NCBI RefSeq assembly: GCF_001751245.1
Contig: NZ_LJGU01000115.1
Location: 31,447 to 95,446, forward strand
Origin: Streptomyces oceani
GTDB taxonomy: Bacteria; Actinomycetota; Actinomycetes; Streptomycetales; Streptomycetaceae
DNA: 64,000 bases
Reading direction: 5' to 3'
Shown: positions 25,491-37,322 of the stretch, one piece after another
How the letters are laid out: every line of letters begins with the position of its first letter
Position numbering within the stretch: the stretch's first letter is position 1
Position numbers and translations under genes: made by a program
Notes under the pieces: generated by a model
What the model was told of the DNA's origin: nothing
Seen by the model: only the letters and a program-made list of their open reading frames with translations
Database searches by the model: none

Positions 25491-26714
25491 ATGACCGACG
25501 ACCGGCTCCGTGATGTGTACGTCCTCGACGCCGTCCGCACCCCGATCGGCAAGTACGGCGGCGCGCTGGCCTCCGCACGACCCGACGACCTGGCCGCGCA
25601 TGCCGTGCGCGCCCTGCTGGAGCGTACGCCGGCCCTCCCGCCGGATCGGGTCGACGACGTCGTCCTCGGCAACGCGAACGGCGCCGGTGAGGAGAACCGG
25701 AACGTCGGGCGGATGGCCGTACTGCTTTCCGGGCTGCCGCTGAGCGTGCCGGGTAGCACGGTCAACCGGCTGTGCGCCTCCGGGCTGGAAGCGGTGGTGC
25801 AGGCCGCACGTATGATCGCGGTCGGGGACGCGGCGGCGGTGATCGCCGGCGGGGTGGAGTCGATGAGCCGCGCGCCCTGGGTCGTACCGAAACCGGAACG
25901 CGCCTTCCCAGCCGGCGCGCCGCAGATGCACTCGACCACACTGGGCTGGCGCATGGTGAACGCGCGTATGCGCCCGGAGTGGACGGTCTCCCTCGGGGAG
26001 GGCGCCGAACTGGTCGCGGACAAGCACGGGATCAGCCGGACGCGGCAGGACGAGTTCGCCGCGGCCAGTCATCACAAAGCGGTGGCGGCCTGGCAGGCCG
26101 GGAGGTACGACGCCGAGGTGGTGCCGTATCCGGGCGTGACCCTGGCGCGGGACGAGACCATCCGGGACGGCAGTACGCCGGAGGCCCTCGCGCGTCTGAA
26201 ACCGGTCTTCCGCACGGGCGGGACCGGCAGCGACAGCGGTGGCACGGACGGCACGGTCACCGCCGGAAACTCCTCTCCACTCAACGACGGGGCCGCGGCG
26301 CTGCTGCTCGTCGACGAGGCTGGTCTCGCCGAGACCGGCGGGGAGCCGCTGGCCCGGATCTCCGCCTCGGCGGTGACCGGGATCGAGCCCCAGCTGTTCG
26401 GCCTGGGGCCGGTGGAGGCCGTAGGGCGAGCGCTGGGCAAGGCGGGGCGCGGGTTCGACGAGCTGCGTACGGTCGAGCTCAACGAGGCATTCGCGGCGCA
26501 GGCCCTGGGCTGCCTCGCCGAGTGGCCAGAGCTGGACCCCGAGGTGGTCAACCCACGAGGCGGCGCGATCGCGCTCGGCCACCCTCTCGGGGCGTCGGGC
26601 GCCCGACTGGCCGGCGCGGTGGCGCACCAACTGGCGGCGGCGGGGTCGGGTACGGGCCTGGCCGCGCTGTGCGTCGGGGTGGGGCAGGGTCAAGCGCTCG
26701 TCCTGGAGCGTTGA
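25491..26714 (+). CDS. Thiolase (acetyl-CoA/beta-ketoadipyl-CoA acyltransferase)
   Basis: A 407-residue thiolase of normal length. The nucleophilic cysteine is in NRLCASGLEAV (about residue 90), the base histidine in GHPLGASGAR and the second cysteine in ALCVGVGQG. The N-terminal DAVRTPIGKYGGALA matches degradative thiolases including PcaF/PaaJ. A Gly/Ser/Thr-rich loop (about residues 245-262) is longer than usual. ATG 25491 is the first start before the conserved region. No other beta-oxidation genes are adjacent, so the pathway is open. Confidence 0.92.
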   Translation: MTDDRLRDVYVLDAVRTPIGKYGGALASARPDDLAAHAVRALLERTPALPPDRVDDVVLGNANGAGEENRNVGRMAVLLSGLPLSVPGSTVNRLCASGLEAVVQAARMIAVGDAAAVIAGGVESMSRAPWVVPKPERAFPAGAPQMHSTTLGWRMVNARMRPEWTVSLGEGAELVADKHGISRTRQDEFAAASHHKAVAAWQAGRYDAEVVPYPGVTLARDETIRDGSTPEALARLKPVFRTGGTGSDSGGTDGTVTAGNSSPLNDGAAALLLVDEAGLAETGGEPLARISASAVTGIEPQLFGLGPVEAVGRALGKAGRGFDELRTVELNEAFAAQALGCLAEWPELDPEVVNPRGGAIALGHPLGASGARLAGAVAHQLAAAGSGTGLAALCVGVGQGQALVLER

Positions 26715-26834
26715 GGGGCGGGCGGCCCACGGTCCTGCCCGGCGGCGCAGGAGGGAGTGCGCGATCACCGCCCTGAGTACGATATGGTTCTTCATGCGCG
26801 ATCGGCACCGGGAAGCACCGGGCCGGGCGGGCAC

Positions 26835-26908
26835 CGGGACGTGGCGCAGTTTGGTAGCGCACCTGACTGGGGGTCAGGGGGTCGTGGGTTCAAATCCCGC
26901 CGTCCCGA
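26835..26908 (+). tRNA. tRNA-Pro (anticodon GGG)
   Basis: A complete cloverleaf: acceptor CGGGACG/CGTCCCG, D-stem GCGC/GCGC, anticodon stem CCTGA/TCAGG with the loop CTGGGGG (anticodon GGG at 26869-26871), T-stem GTGGG/CCCGC with loop TTCAAAT, discriminator A. CCA is not encoded. tRNA genes are usual integration targets, and the DNA after this one has remnants and lower GC. Confidence 0.96.
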
Positions 26909-26935
26909 CGTGTGTGGTGTCTCAGGACATCGGAG

Positions 26936-26970
26936 ACTCCCGGACTCGCGGTTGTGGGTTCGGGAGTTTG
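26936..26970 (+). terminator. Terminator after tRNA-Pro
   Basis: A 7-bp perfect stem (ACTCCCG 26936-26942, CGGGAGT 26961-26967) with an 18-nt loop is followed by a short T-rich run, 27 bp after the tRNA. It is the likely end of the tRNA transcript. Confidence 0.65.
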
Positions 26971-27022
26971 TTATGTGTGGGTGGGGTGGCTGGCTGGTGG
27001 GGCTGGGCGCGCAGCCAGTTCT

Positions 27023-27226
27023 TCATCGTCTGCTGGAAGCGTTCGTCCATGTCGCGGCGAATGCGCCGTACGTGAGCCTGTTGAAGACCGCAGCCCGCTC
27101 AGCCGGCACCCAACGACCCTTTCCAGCCTCGGCAAACGACGTCCACCGCAGCCTTCCCAGCAGCTTTCCGAGCTGTGCTGTGGTCATGGTCGGAGAGCGG
27201 AGGCACGACCCGCCCTTGTCGACCAT
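27023..27226 (-). pseudogene. Possible degraded gene fragment after the tRNA
   Basis: A 67-codon frame on the minus strand reads plausibly protein-like (AQLGKLLGRLRWTSFAEAG...), while the adjacent frame continues with RRDMDERFQQTMKNWLRAQ up to a stop inside the tRNA terminator region. The two segments look like one reading frame broken by a frameshift. No family is recognised. Base composition is less GC-rich than most of the window. It may instead be non-coding. Confidence 0.3.
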
Positions 27227-27300
27227 ACGGTCACCGCCCGCGCCGCCGTGGCCCAAGCCCACGCCCAGGACACGTCCTGACGCCAGTTGCGGGACAGCTG

Positions 27301-28506
27301 TTAGGCATGCGCTCCGGTCTGCGTATCGGCAGACGTTCGTGCGGGTATCCCGATCAGGGATGCTCCACCAAGCACAGCCAGGATGGCCGCGGTCATGGTC
27401 ATCGCGGAGGTGAACCCCGTCTGCTGGACGGCGAATCCGGTGAAGAGCGGGCCGCCCGCAAGCCCGGCGGCGTAAGCGAGGTTGTACAGGGAGTAGGACC
27501 CGCCGAGAGTGGGTGGTGCGGAGCGGGAGCCCTGTTCCCCGATCAGCGTGGTGGTTGGAGCGAGTAGCAGGGCTGACGAGATCCCGAGGAGCACCAGGCC
27601 GATGCTGGTCTGCCACAGTGTGGTCGCGAACCCGATCACGAGCAGAGCAACCGTGACGGCGATGACGCCGGAGCCGATCAGGGTCCTGGGCGATGCGGTG
27701 GTGACATAGCGGCCCACGAACGGGTTGGCGATGACTGCTGCCAGCGCTGTGAGGCCGAAGAGAAGCCCGATGGTCAGTGAGCTGGCTCCGAGGTGGACGG
27801 GCAAGACCGGTTCGACACCGGAGAGCACAGCGGCACCGACCGCGACACCGAGCACGACCGACAACGATCCGGGCACGCGGAGAACTGTGAGGGGTCCTCC
27901 GGCATCATCCGTGACCCGGGGGGTGCCCCTGACCAGGACGACGCGCAGTATGCCGTCGACGAGGGCGACACCGGCGGCGAACAGGAACGGCGACGCGGTG
28001 CCGAAGTGCTCCACGAGGAACCCGGCCAGCGGGGGACCGATGAGCACGCCAAGGGTGAGGGAGGACAGGGCGATGCCCATCGCTTGGCCGCGCTTGGCGA
28101 AGCTTGTGGTCGCGGCGATCAGCGATAGGGCCGCGACCCAGGACATTCCGCCGGCGACGCCCTGGGCGAGGCGGGCCAACAGCAGGAGCCAGTAGGGACC
28201 GCCGGTGGCGAACAGCAGTGTCGCCGCGGCGAGGCTGACGAGGCCGATCAGAAGCGGTGTCTTGGGTCCGTACCGGTCGACGACGCGTCCGGCGAACAGC
28301 GTGGCGATGATCATCGCTACGGCGTACGAGGAGAACAGAATGCCGGTGGCCGCCGGTCCCGCCTGGACCACCGCGGGCAGCAGCGGCAGGACGGGCACGG
28401 CGAGGCCGTGGAGAAGCATGTCGGTGAAAACCGCGGCCGATCCGACGATCAGCGCACGCGTGGGTGTGGTGCCTCGCCACGGCGAGGCGAGGTGGTGAGT
28501 TGACAT
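27301..28506 (-). CDS. MFS drug-efflux-type transporter
   Basis: A 401-residue major facilitator with about 12 helices. Motif A of the first half appears as FAGRVVDRYGPKTPLL (about residues 71-86), motif C-like GPPLAGFL around residue 155, typical of drug:proton antiporters of the DHA1 group. It starts 15 bp after the TetR gene stop on the same strand and is therefore in the TetR operon. Codon use is less GC-biased than in neighbouring genes, consistent with transfer together with the TetR gene. Confidence 0.9.
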   Translation of the reverse strand: MSTHHLASPWRGTTPTRALIVGSAAVFTDMLLHGLAVPVLPLLPAVVQAGPAATGILFSSYAVAMIIATLFAGRVVDRYGPKTPLLIGLVSLAAATLLFATGGPYWLLLLARLAQGVAGGMSWVAALSLIAATTSFAKRGQAMGIALSSLTLGVLIGPPLAGFLVEHFGTASPFLFAAGVALVDGILRVVLVRGTPRVTDDAGGPLTVLRVPGSLSVVLGVAVGAAVLSGVEPVLPVHLGASSLTIGLLFGLTALAAVIANPFVGRYVTTASPRTLIGSGVIAVTVALLVIGFATTLWQTSIGLVLLGISSALLLAPTTTLIGEQGSRSAPPTLGGSYSLYNLAYAAGLAGGPLFTGFAVQQTGFTSAMTMTAAILAVLGGASLIGIPARTSADTQTGAHA

Positions 28507-28521
28507 GAAGTTGTCGTCTTT

Positions 28522-29106
28522 CTAGGAGAGCAACCCCCTGACCAGCGCCGCGGTCGCGGCGTGGAGGTGCTCGGGTTGCGGAAGATCATGGGGTCGAGTC
28601 ACTGCCGTCACGGTGAACCCTTGAATCAGCACCAGCACCAGGCCGGCGGCCGTCTCGGCCGGCATCGGCAAGTCGGTACCAGCACGCAGAGACGTGGCGA
28701 TCTCATCGCGCCATGCGTCCAGTGCCTCGTGTTTGCGACTGCTGTCATCGAGCGCTTGCGGTGCGACCAGGACCGTGGTGGAGGCCAACGCCCGGAACCG
28801 CCCATCGTGGCGCAGCGACGTCACGAACTCGCTCAGCACAGCCCGTAGCCAGCCCTCGACGTCGGAAGGCGTGTGCTCACGGCTGAAGATCCGGTTCCCG
28901 TAGTCCGACCAGCCCCACTCCAGGGCTTCGGTCAGCAGTACGGCCTTGCTCCGGAAGTGATGGTGCAGAGCGCCGCGCGTGACACCGGCGCGTTCGGCGA
29001 TGTGCTCGAACGTCGCCCCCCGCCACCCCTTTTCCTCGAACGCCATCAACGCCGCCTCCAGCAGCGTGAGGCGCGTCATCGCCGCATCTTCGGCCGAGCG
29101 CTTCAT
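28522..29106 (-). CDS. TetR-family repressor
   Basis: A 194-residue TetR regulator with a standard N-terminal helix-turn-helix (FEHIAERAGVTRGALHHHF, about residues 32-50) and a helical ligand domain. It is the first gene of an operon with the MFS pump and has an inverted repeat right upstream of its start, so it probably represses itself and the pump until an efflux substrate binds. The N-terminal MKRSAEDAAMTR resembles AcrR/TtgR-type regulators. Confidence 0.92.
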   Translation of the reverse strand: MKRSAEDAAMTRLTLLEAALMAFEEKGWRGATFEHIAERAGVTRGALHHHFRSKAVLLTEALEWGWSDYGNRIFSREHTPSDVEGWLRAVLSEFVTSLRHDGRFRALASTTVLVAPQALDDSSRKHEALDAWRDEIATSLRAGTDLPMPAETAAGLVLVLIQGFTVTAVTRPHDLPQPEHLHAATAALVRGLLS

Positions 29107-29107
29107 A

Positions 29108-29127
29108 CATACAAACTAACACGTATG
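29108..29127. promoter_or_regulatory. TetR operator candidate
   Basis: CATAC (29108-29112) and GTATG (29123-29127) form an inverted repeat around a 10-bp AT-rich centre immediately upstream of the TetR start. The half-sites are like those of AcrR/TtgR-type operators. AT-richness is striking against the surrounding DNA. Confidence 0.6.
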
Positions 29128-29129
29128 AT

Positions 29130-29375
29130 TGAAGCCTTGGCGTCGTGAGGCGCGGTCTCGTCGTAGGCACCGTCCAGGACGCGGAACCGAGGATCAGGCC
29201 CTGCTTCACCTCGCCGTTCAGCGTCTCGACGGCGAACGTCCTCTCTCGCCATCCAGCGCCCGCCACTGAACGTGATCTTTGACCACGTTCACCGACTTCG
29301 GCTCGTGGCTGAGGGCGGGCGCTGTTCCAACGCGATCCTCAACTGACCTCTGATAGAGGAGATCTGGGGCGTCGA
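29130..29375. other. Intergenic stretch with a broken protein-like frame
   Basis: On the minus strand one frame gives EPKSVNVVKDHVQWRALDGE and the next frame continues with FAVETLNGEVKQGLILGSA, looking like one short gene fragment with a frameshift near 29230. No start, ribosome site or known family is recognised, so I record it as a probable remnant between the TetR and deacetylase genes. Confidence 0.3.
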
Positions 29376-30437
29376 TCAGGAACGGTGGTTCGGCGAGGGT
29401 GGCCGGCTGGCGAAGTCGCGGGCCGGGGACCACACGCGTTGCAGCGGGCGGTAGTCGATCACGTCGATACCCTCCCGCTGGAGTACTTCCGCGGCTTGAT
29501 CGGAGGTCAGGAAGTGGTGGTCGGACTGCCGTACACGCCAGCCGGCGGGTTCGATCGTCCGCCACTCCTCGTCGACGATCGCCGGATGGACCGCCCACTC
29601 GCTGAGGCCCGCCGGTAGCTCGCTCAGCAGTTGGGCGTACCGCGCGGCCTTGCCCTCGATGTCCTGGGCCTCCAGGGAGAAACTGTCCAGGAACGCGTTG
29701 TCGGCGACCGGCAAGCCCTGCCGCCGTGCCTTCCCGCACCCAGGCTCCAGCCAGACCCGTACGGCCAGGCCGTACTCGGCGGCCAAGGCGACCGTCAGGT
29801 CGAGGATGTCGTCCCGGCCTCCGTCGGCCAGGCAGTGGAAGTCCAGGTGGGTCGGTGCGTGGCCCACTGCCGCCACGGCCTCGATCTGGGCGCGGAATTC
29901 TCGCTCGATCTCCTCGGGACGCGCCTGTGCGAGGAGCCGTGCGCGCCCTTCGGGCGTCGCCACGAAGAACCAGCCCGTATCGTCGAGAAGCGAGGGCACC
30001 CGCTCCCGCGGGGCCAACGGCCCCCAGGAATGGCGCCGCGAGTCGCGTACCAGCGTGAGGTGGACGCCGAACGGAACCTCCGGTCGCCGGCTGAGCAGCC
30101 GCATGGCGTGGTCAGCGGCGGGGCACGGCGTCATCAGGCTGCACGAGCTTGCGATCCCCCGCTCGACGGAGTCGACCACGGCGGTGTTGACCGCCGTATG
30201 CATGCCCATGTCGTCGCAGTTGACGAGAAGCACCCGGGCTTCCAGGGAGAATCCCAGCAGCTCGCTCGACAGTCTCGTCGCCCCGCTGGTGGTCGTGTGG
30301 GAGAGGTGCGTGTCGATCCTCGCAGTGTCCCGCCGAGTGAAGCGCGTGTCCGGTGACCCCGTGCCGCCGCCCCACTTCACCCACTGTTGGTCCTTGGGTG
30401 TACGAGTCCACGCGGCGGCCTCCTGACGCGTGTCCAC
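29376..30437 (-). CDS. ChbG/YdjC-type carbohydrate deacetylase
   Basis: A protein of the YdjC/ChbG/HpnK superfamily, which removes acetyl groups from GlcNAc-type substrates with a divalent metal. The metal site is visible: VNCDDMGM (adjacent aspartates), GVHLTLV and THLDFHCL (HXXXH-like histidines). Conserved sequence begins only around 30272 (LSSELLGF), so the long frame to GTG 30437 (353 residues) probably overstates the N-terminus; a non-ATG start near 30272 would give about 298 residues. Its upstream region shares an inverted repeat with the divergent lipoprotein gene. Confidence 0.8.
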   Translation of the reverse strand: MDTRQEAAAWTRTPKDQQWVKWGGGTGSPDTRFTRRDTARIDTHLSHTTTSGATRLSSELLGFSLEARVLLVNCDDMGMHTAVNTAVVDSVERGIASSCSLMTPCPAADHAMRLLSRRPEVPFGVHLTLVRDSRRHSWGPLAPRERVPSLLDDTGWFFVATPEGRARLLAQARPEEIEREFRAQIEAVAAVGHAPTHLDFHCLADGGRDDILDLTVALAAEYGLAVRVWLEPGCGKARRQGLPVADNAFLDSFSLEAQDIEGKAARYAQLLSELPAGLSEWAVHPAIVDEEWRTIEPAGWRVRQSDHHFLTSDQAAEVLQREGIDVIDYRPLQRVWSPARDFASRPPSPNHRS

Positions 30438-30460
30438 GCGGACGCCCGCCGTACGGGGAG

Positions 30461-30493
30461 TTGTTCACCGCGGCGGAAGGGGTGACTGAACAA
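30461..30493. promoter_or_regulatory. Inverted repeat TTGTTCA-N19-TGAACAA (copy 1)
   Basis: Left half 30461-30467 and right half 30487-30493 are perfect 7-bp complements separated by 19 bp, in the divergent region between the deacetylase and lipoprotein genes. The same halves with the same spacing recur at 35766-35798 in another divergent region, which argues for a shared protein-binding site. Confidence 0.6.
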
Positions 30494-30567
30494 TTCCCGG
30501 ATCCGTTGGACTGGGCGTACGTGCCGGGCAGCGGGCCCGGCACGTCCTGGTGGAGAGAGGGCTTGGG

Positions 30568-31461
30568 ATGGGCGGTAAGAGGGGAAGTCTCGCCGTGCTG
30601 GCCGTCGGCCTGGTGCTGACGGTCACCGGTTGCGGAGGCGGGGCCGAGGGGTCCGGGGCCTCGGACAAGGGGTCGGCCGTACCGACGTCGAGTCGGTCCC
30701 CCTCGAAGGAACTGGTGCGCTGGGTCGGCGACCTGTGCGAGTCGACGGCGGCGCTCAAGACCGTACGGTCGGACAGCGCGGCGGACCTGAAGGAGATCCG
30801 GAACCCCGAGCGGTCCGGTCCGAACGCCGCCGAACACCTCGCCAGCCGATATCTCATCGAGACGCCGTGGGCGGTGGAGGAGGTGCAGCGGGATCTGAAG
30901 GACCTCGATCCGTCCGGGGTGTCGGCGGCCGACGGGCTGCGCGACGCCTGGTTGAAGAAGCTGGGCCGGGTCATGCCCGAGTTGGAGGAGATGTCCCCGG
31001 CCGCGGCCTTCGAGGACGCCGAGGGGAGCGCCGAGAAGGTCGACAAGCTGGTGCGGTCCCTCACCTCGCCGGACCCGGACCTGCCGGAGCTGACGAGGAA
31101 GGACCCACGGCTGAAGGCGGCGCAGGACGACGCCGAGCAGTGCGCCCCGGACTGGAAGCCACCCGAGGAGACACCCGCGCCCGATCCGTCCGGCCCGCTG
31201 CCCGAGGCCGCCGACGGGAAGAACACGGACGCCTGCGCGGACGGCAGTTGCGAGGTCCTGGTGACCTCGCACGCGAACGTCACGGCGAACGGGCTGACCG
31301 TGGACATCACCGTCGAGGAACAGCTCACCACCTTCCGCAGTGGGGGCTCGGTGATGCAACTGGGTGGTCAGAGCGGTGAGGTGGAGTTCGGCGACGACCT
31401 GAAGATCACCATCGTCGCGCAGAACGAGGAAGGGGCCGTGCTGGAGTTCACCCCCGGCTGA
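30568..31461 (+). CDS. Secreted lipoprotein, unknown function
   Basis: A 297-residue protein with a short lipoprotein signal and lipobox (VTGC at about residue 22). The mature part has a Ser/Gly linker, a helical Lys/Glu-rich middle (about residues 50-190) and a C-terminal beta-rich domain (SCEVLVTSHANVTANGLTVD, interrupted) with a Cys pair. No enzyme motif is seen. ATG 30568 is chosen because GAGAGAGG at 30552-30559 is its ribosome site; GTG 30550 overlaps that site. Convergent with the nSTAND gene. Confidence 0.82.
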   Translation: MGGKRGSLAVLAVGLVLTVTGCGGGAEGSGASDKGSAVPTSSRSPSKELVRWVGDLCESTAALKTVRSDSAADLKEIRNPERSGPNAAEHLASRYLIETPWAVEEVQRDLKDLDPSGVSAADGLRDAWLKKLGRVMPELEEMSPAAAFEDAEGSAEKVDKLVRSLTSPDPDLPELTRKDPRLKAAQDDAEQCAPDWKPPEETPAPDPSGPLPEAADGKNTDACADGSCEVLVTSHANVTANGLTVDITVEEQLTTFRSGGSVMQLGGQSGEVEFGDDLKITIVAQNEEGAVLEFTPG

Positions 31462-31497
31462 GCCGGCGCTCAGGCGCTCAGGCGCTTTGGAGCACGG

Positions 31498-35501
<4,004 letters not shown>

Positions 35502-35945
35502 CTGCCCGCCCCACCTCGTTCGCCCCGGGCTCCGTCGCCGCAGGGCAGCACCCGGTCGTGCCGTGCGGACCGTCTACGCGGTGACCGTCCGCACGGCACG
35601 ACTCAGCGCGTCTGATCGGGCGCCCACGGTAGGCACTCGGTGGGCCGGCCGCAACCGAACGGGGCGCGTATCGGCGGACCAGGCGCCGGTGTTCACGCGT
35701 CCTTCACGACTCCGCCGAGTGGCTTGTTCGGAGGCGCCCTCCGGTGCGGGATTTCCGCCACCGGGTTGTTCAGTCCTCGGAGGGGGCCTGCTGAACAACC
35801 GCGTACGGCGGTCGAATGCCTCAGGGACATGGCCAGTACGGCCATCAGCGGTCCGAGCCCCGCGAGGGGAGGGCTCGGACCACACCCGCGACCACCCGCA
35901 CTCCGCGTCCGCCTCACTGACCGAGCGACAGGCTGAAGGAGAGTC
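35502..35945. promoter_or_regulatory. Divergent promoter region of the nSTAND1 and GH16 genes
   Basis: This 444-bp gap has no convincing ORF. It contains the second copy of the inverted repeat (35764-35800) and a purine-rich ribosome site (GAAGGAGAG) just before the GH16 start. Nothing else structured is obvious. Confidence 0.6.
35764..35800. promoter_or_regulatory. Inverted repeat TTGTTCA-N19-TGAACAA (copy 2)
   Basis: Here the arms extend to 10 bp (GGTTGTTCAG and CTGAACAACC) with a 17-nt centre; the 7-bp cores keep exactly the same 19-bp spacing as copy 1. It lies about 145 bp upstream of the GH16 start and 260 bp upstream of the nSTAND1 start. Confidence 0.65.
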
Positions 35946-36797
35946 ATGTATAGACGGCTGCGCGCCCGACACCTCACCGTGGTGTTCGGCGCGGCGACGC
36001 TGGTGCTGGTCCTCACCGTGTGCACGGTGAACGCCGCACCCGCGTCGCCTCCCGCCTCCGCCGCCGAACGGTACGGCTGGGGCGAGCCGTTGCCCGAGTG
36101 GTCGGACGAGTTCGATTACGGCTCCGCGGCCGAACCCGCCGTACCAGACCGTGACAAGTGGCGGCTGGCCGGCAGCGCCCCCGGCGCGTGCTGGCCCGGC
36201 CACGGCGACAACGGCCGCCGCTGCGACGTCAACACCCGGGTCGTCGGTGGCATCCTGCGCATGACGGGCGAGGCGAACGGCGACACCGGCTGGCTCGCCT
36301 CCCCGTACGGTCAGCGCTACGGCCGCTGGGAGGCGCGTGTCCGCTCCCGGGCCACCGCCCCGGACAACGGACGGCAGTACCACCCACTCCTGATCCTCTG
36401 GCCGGACTCGGGCCAACACCCGCAAGACGGCGAGTACGACTACCTGGAGAACGGCGCCCCGGGCGAGAAGTGCGCCGAGGCGTTTCTGCACTACCCGCAC
36501 GCCGAGGACGTCCCGGTGCAGCAGGAGTTCGCGCGGAAGTGCGGCGTGGACCTGTCGCGGTGGCACAACGTCGCCATCGAGTGGACCCCGGACCACCTGC
36601 GCGGCTTCCTGGACGGCGAGGAGTGGTTCCGCTTCTCCGGCGGCGCTAACGCCGACCGCGACTGCCTCCAGTGCGCACCGGCCATGCACCAGACCATCCA
36701 GTTGGACAACTTCCACGGCGAGGACCTGCAGAGCGCCGTCTACGAAGTGGACTGGGCCAGGGTCTACACCCTGCCGGACGACGAGAGCGCGAGGTGA
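35946..36797 (+). CDS. Secreted GH16 beta-glucanase-type glycoside hydrolase
   Basis: A 283-residue secreted enzyme with an N-terminal signal (basic start, hydrophobic core to about residue 30, cleavage near ASAA). The GH16 catalytic motif is EYDYLE with E163 (nucleophile), D165 and E168 (acid/base), flanked by FSWW-like aromatic residues and TGWLASPYGQRYGRWEARVR. Family members cleave beta-1,3/1,4-glucans, agar or carrageenan; substrate cannot be fixed here, and the sequence around the active site (GEYDYLENG) is less canonical than laminarinases. Six bp separate it from the next gene, so it begins a three-gene operon. Confidence 0.88.
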   Translation: MYRRLRARHLTVVFGAATLVLVLTVCTVNAAPASPPASAAERYGWGEPLPEWSDEFDYGSAAEPAVPDRDKWRLAGSAPGACWPGHGDNGRRCDVNTRVVGGILRMTGEANGDTGWLASPYGQRYGRWEARVRSRATAPDNGRQYHPLLILWPDSGQHPQDGEYDYLENGAPGEKCAEAFLHYPHAEDVPVQQEFARKCGVDLSRWHNVAIEWTPDHLRGFLDGEEWFRFSGGANADRDCLQCAPAMHQTIQLDNFHGEDLQSAVYEVDWARVYTLPDDESAR

Positions 36798-36803
36798 CGC
36801 GCG

Positions 36804-37316
36804 ATGGGGAACTCCACCTCCCTGCCTGATCCGTACGAACCACCGGAGCGCCGGGAACCGTACGACCCGCCACCCGGGGCGGCGCGCCTGCCCCGGGCCC
36901 TCTTCCTCGTCCTCGTGCTCGTCAGCGTGCACGCGCTGGGCACCGCCATCGGCGGCTGGACGCTTTTGGAGGAGAACCGCAGCAGGCAGGAGCACGGGCA
37001 GGACCTCCTGATGTCCGCGGGCGCGGCCTGGTGCGTGGCGCTGGGCTGCTGGGCGCTGTCGGCTCTGCTGCTCCTCTGTGTCGTACGGGCTCGTCAACGC
37101 CGGCCCTGGACACGGGTGGTCCTCGTCGTGTCGTTGCTCGTGGTGACTCCCGCGACGGCCTTCGCCTACGTCTCCGCGCTGGCCGCGGGCGGCTCCAGTC
37201 CGCCGACGCTGCTGATCCTCGTCCTCGACGTGGCCGCGCTGTGGGTGCTGCTCGGCGATACGGCCCACCGCTGGTTCTCCGTACGCCGCCCGCCCGCCGC
37301 GGTTCCCGAGAGGTGA
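36804..37316 (+). CDS. Membrane protein, unknown function
   Basis: A 170-residue protein with a Pro/Tyr/Glu-rich cytoplasmic N-terminus (about residues 5-30) and four hydrophobic segments (roughly 33-53, 68-92, 103-127, 132-152). No family is recognised. It lies 6 bp after GH16 and 6 bp before the next membrane gene; both membrane proteins share the Pro-rich PDPYEPP motif, so they may interact or be related. Confidence 0.75.
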   Translation: MGNSTSLPDPYEPPERREPYDPPPGAARLPRALFLVLVLVSVHALGTAIGGWTLLEENRSRQEHGQDLLMSAGAAWCVALGCWALSALLLLCVVRARQRRPWTRVVLVVSLLVVTPATAFAYVSALAAGGSSPPTLLILVLDVAALWVLLGDTAHRWFSVRRPPAAVPER

Positions 37317-37322
37317 ACGATC

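Noticed and set aside
26835..30600. Attachment-site duplication of the tRNA-Pro 3' end
   Set aside because: I could not find a second copy of the T-arm/acceptor sequence in the window; no integrase gene is visible.
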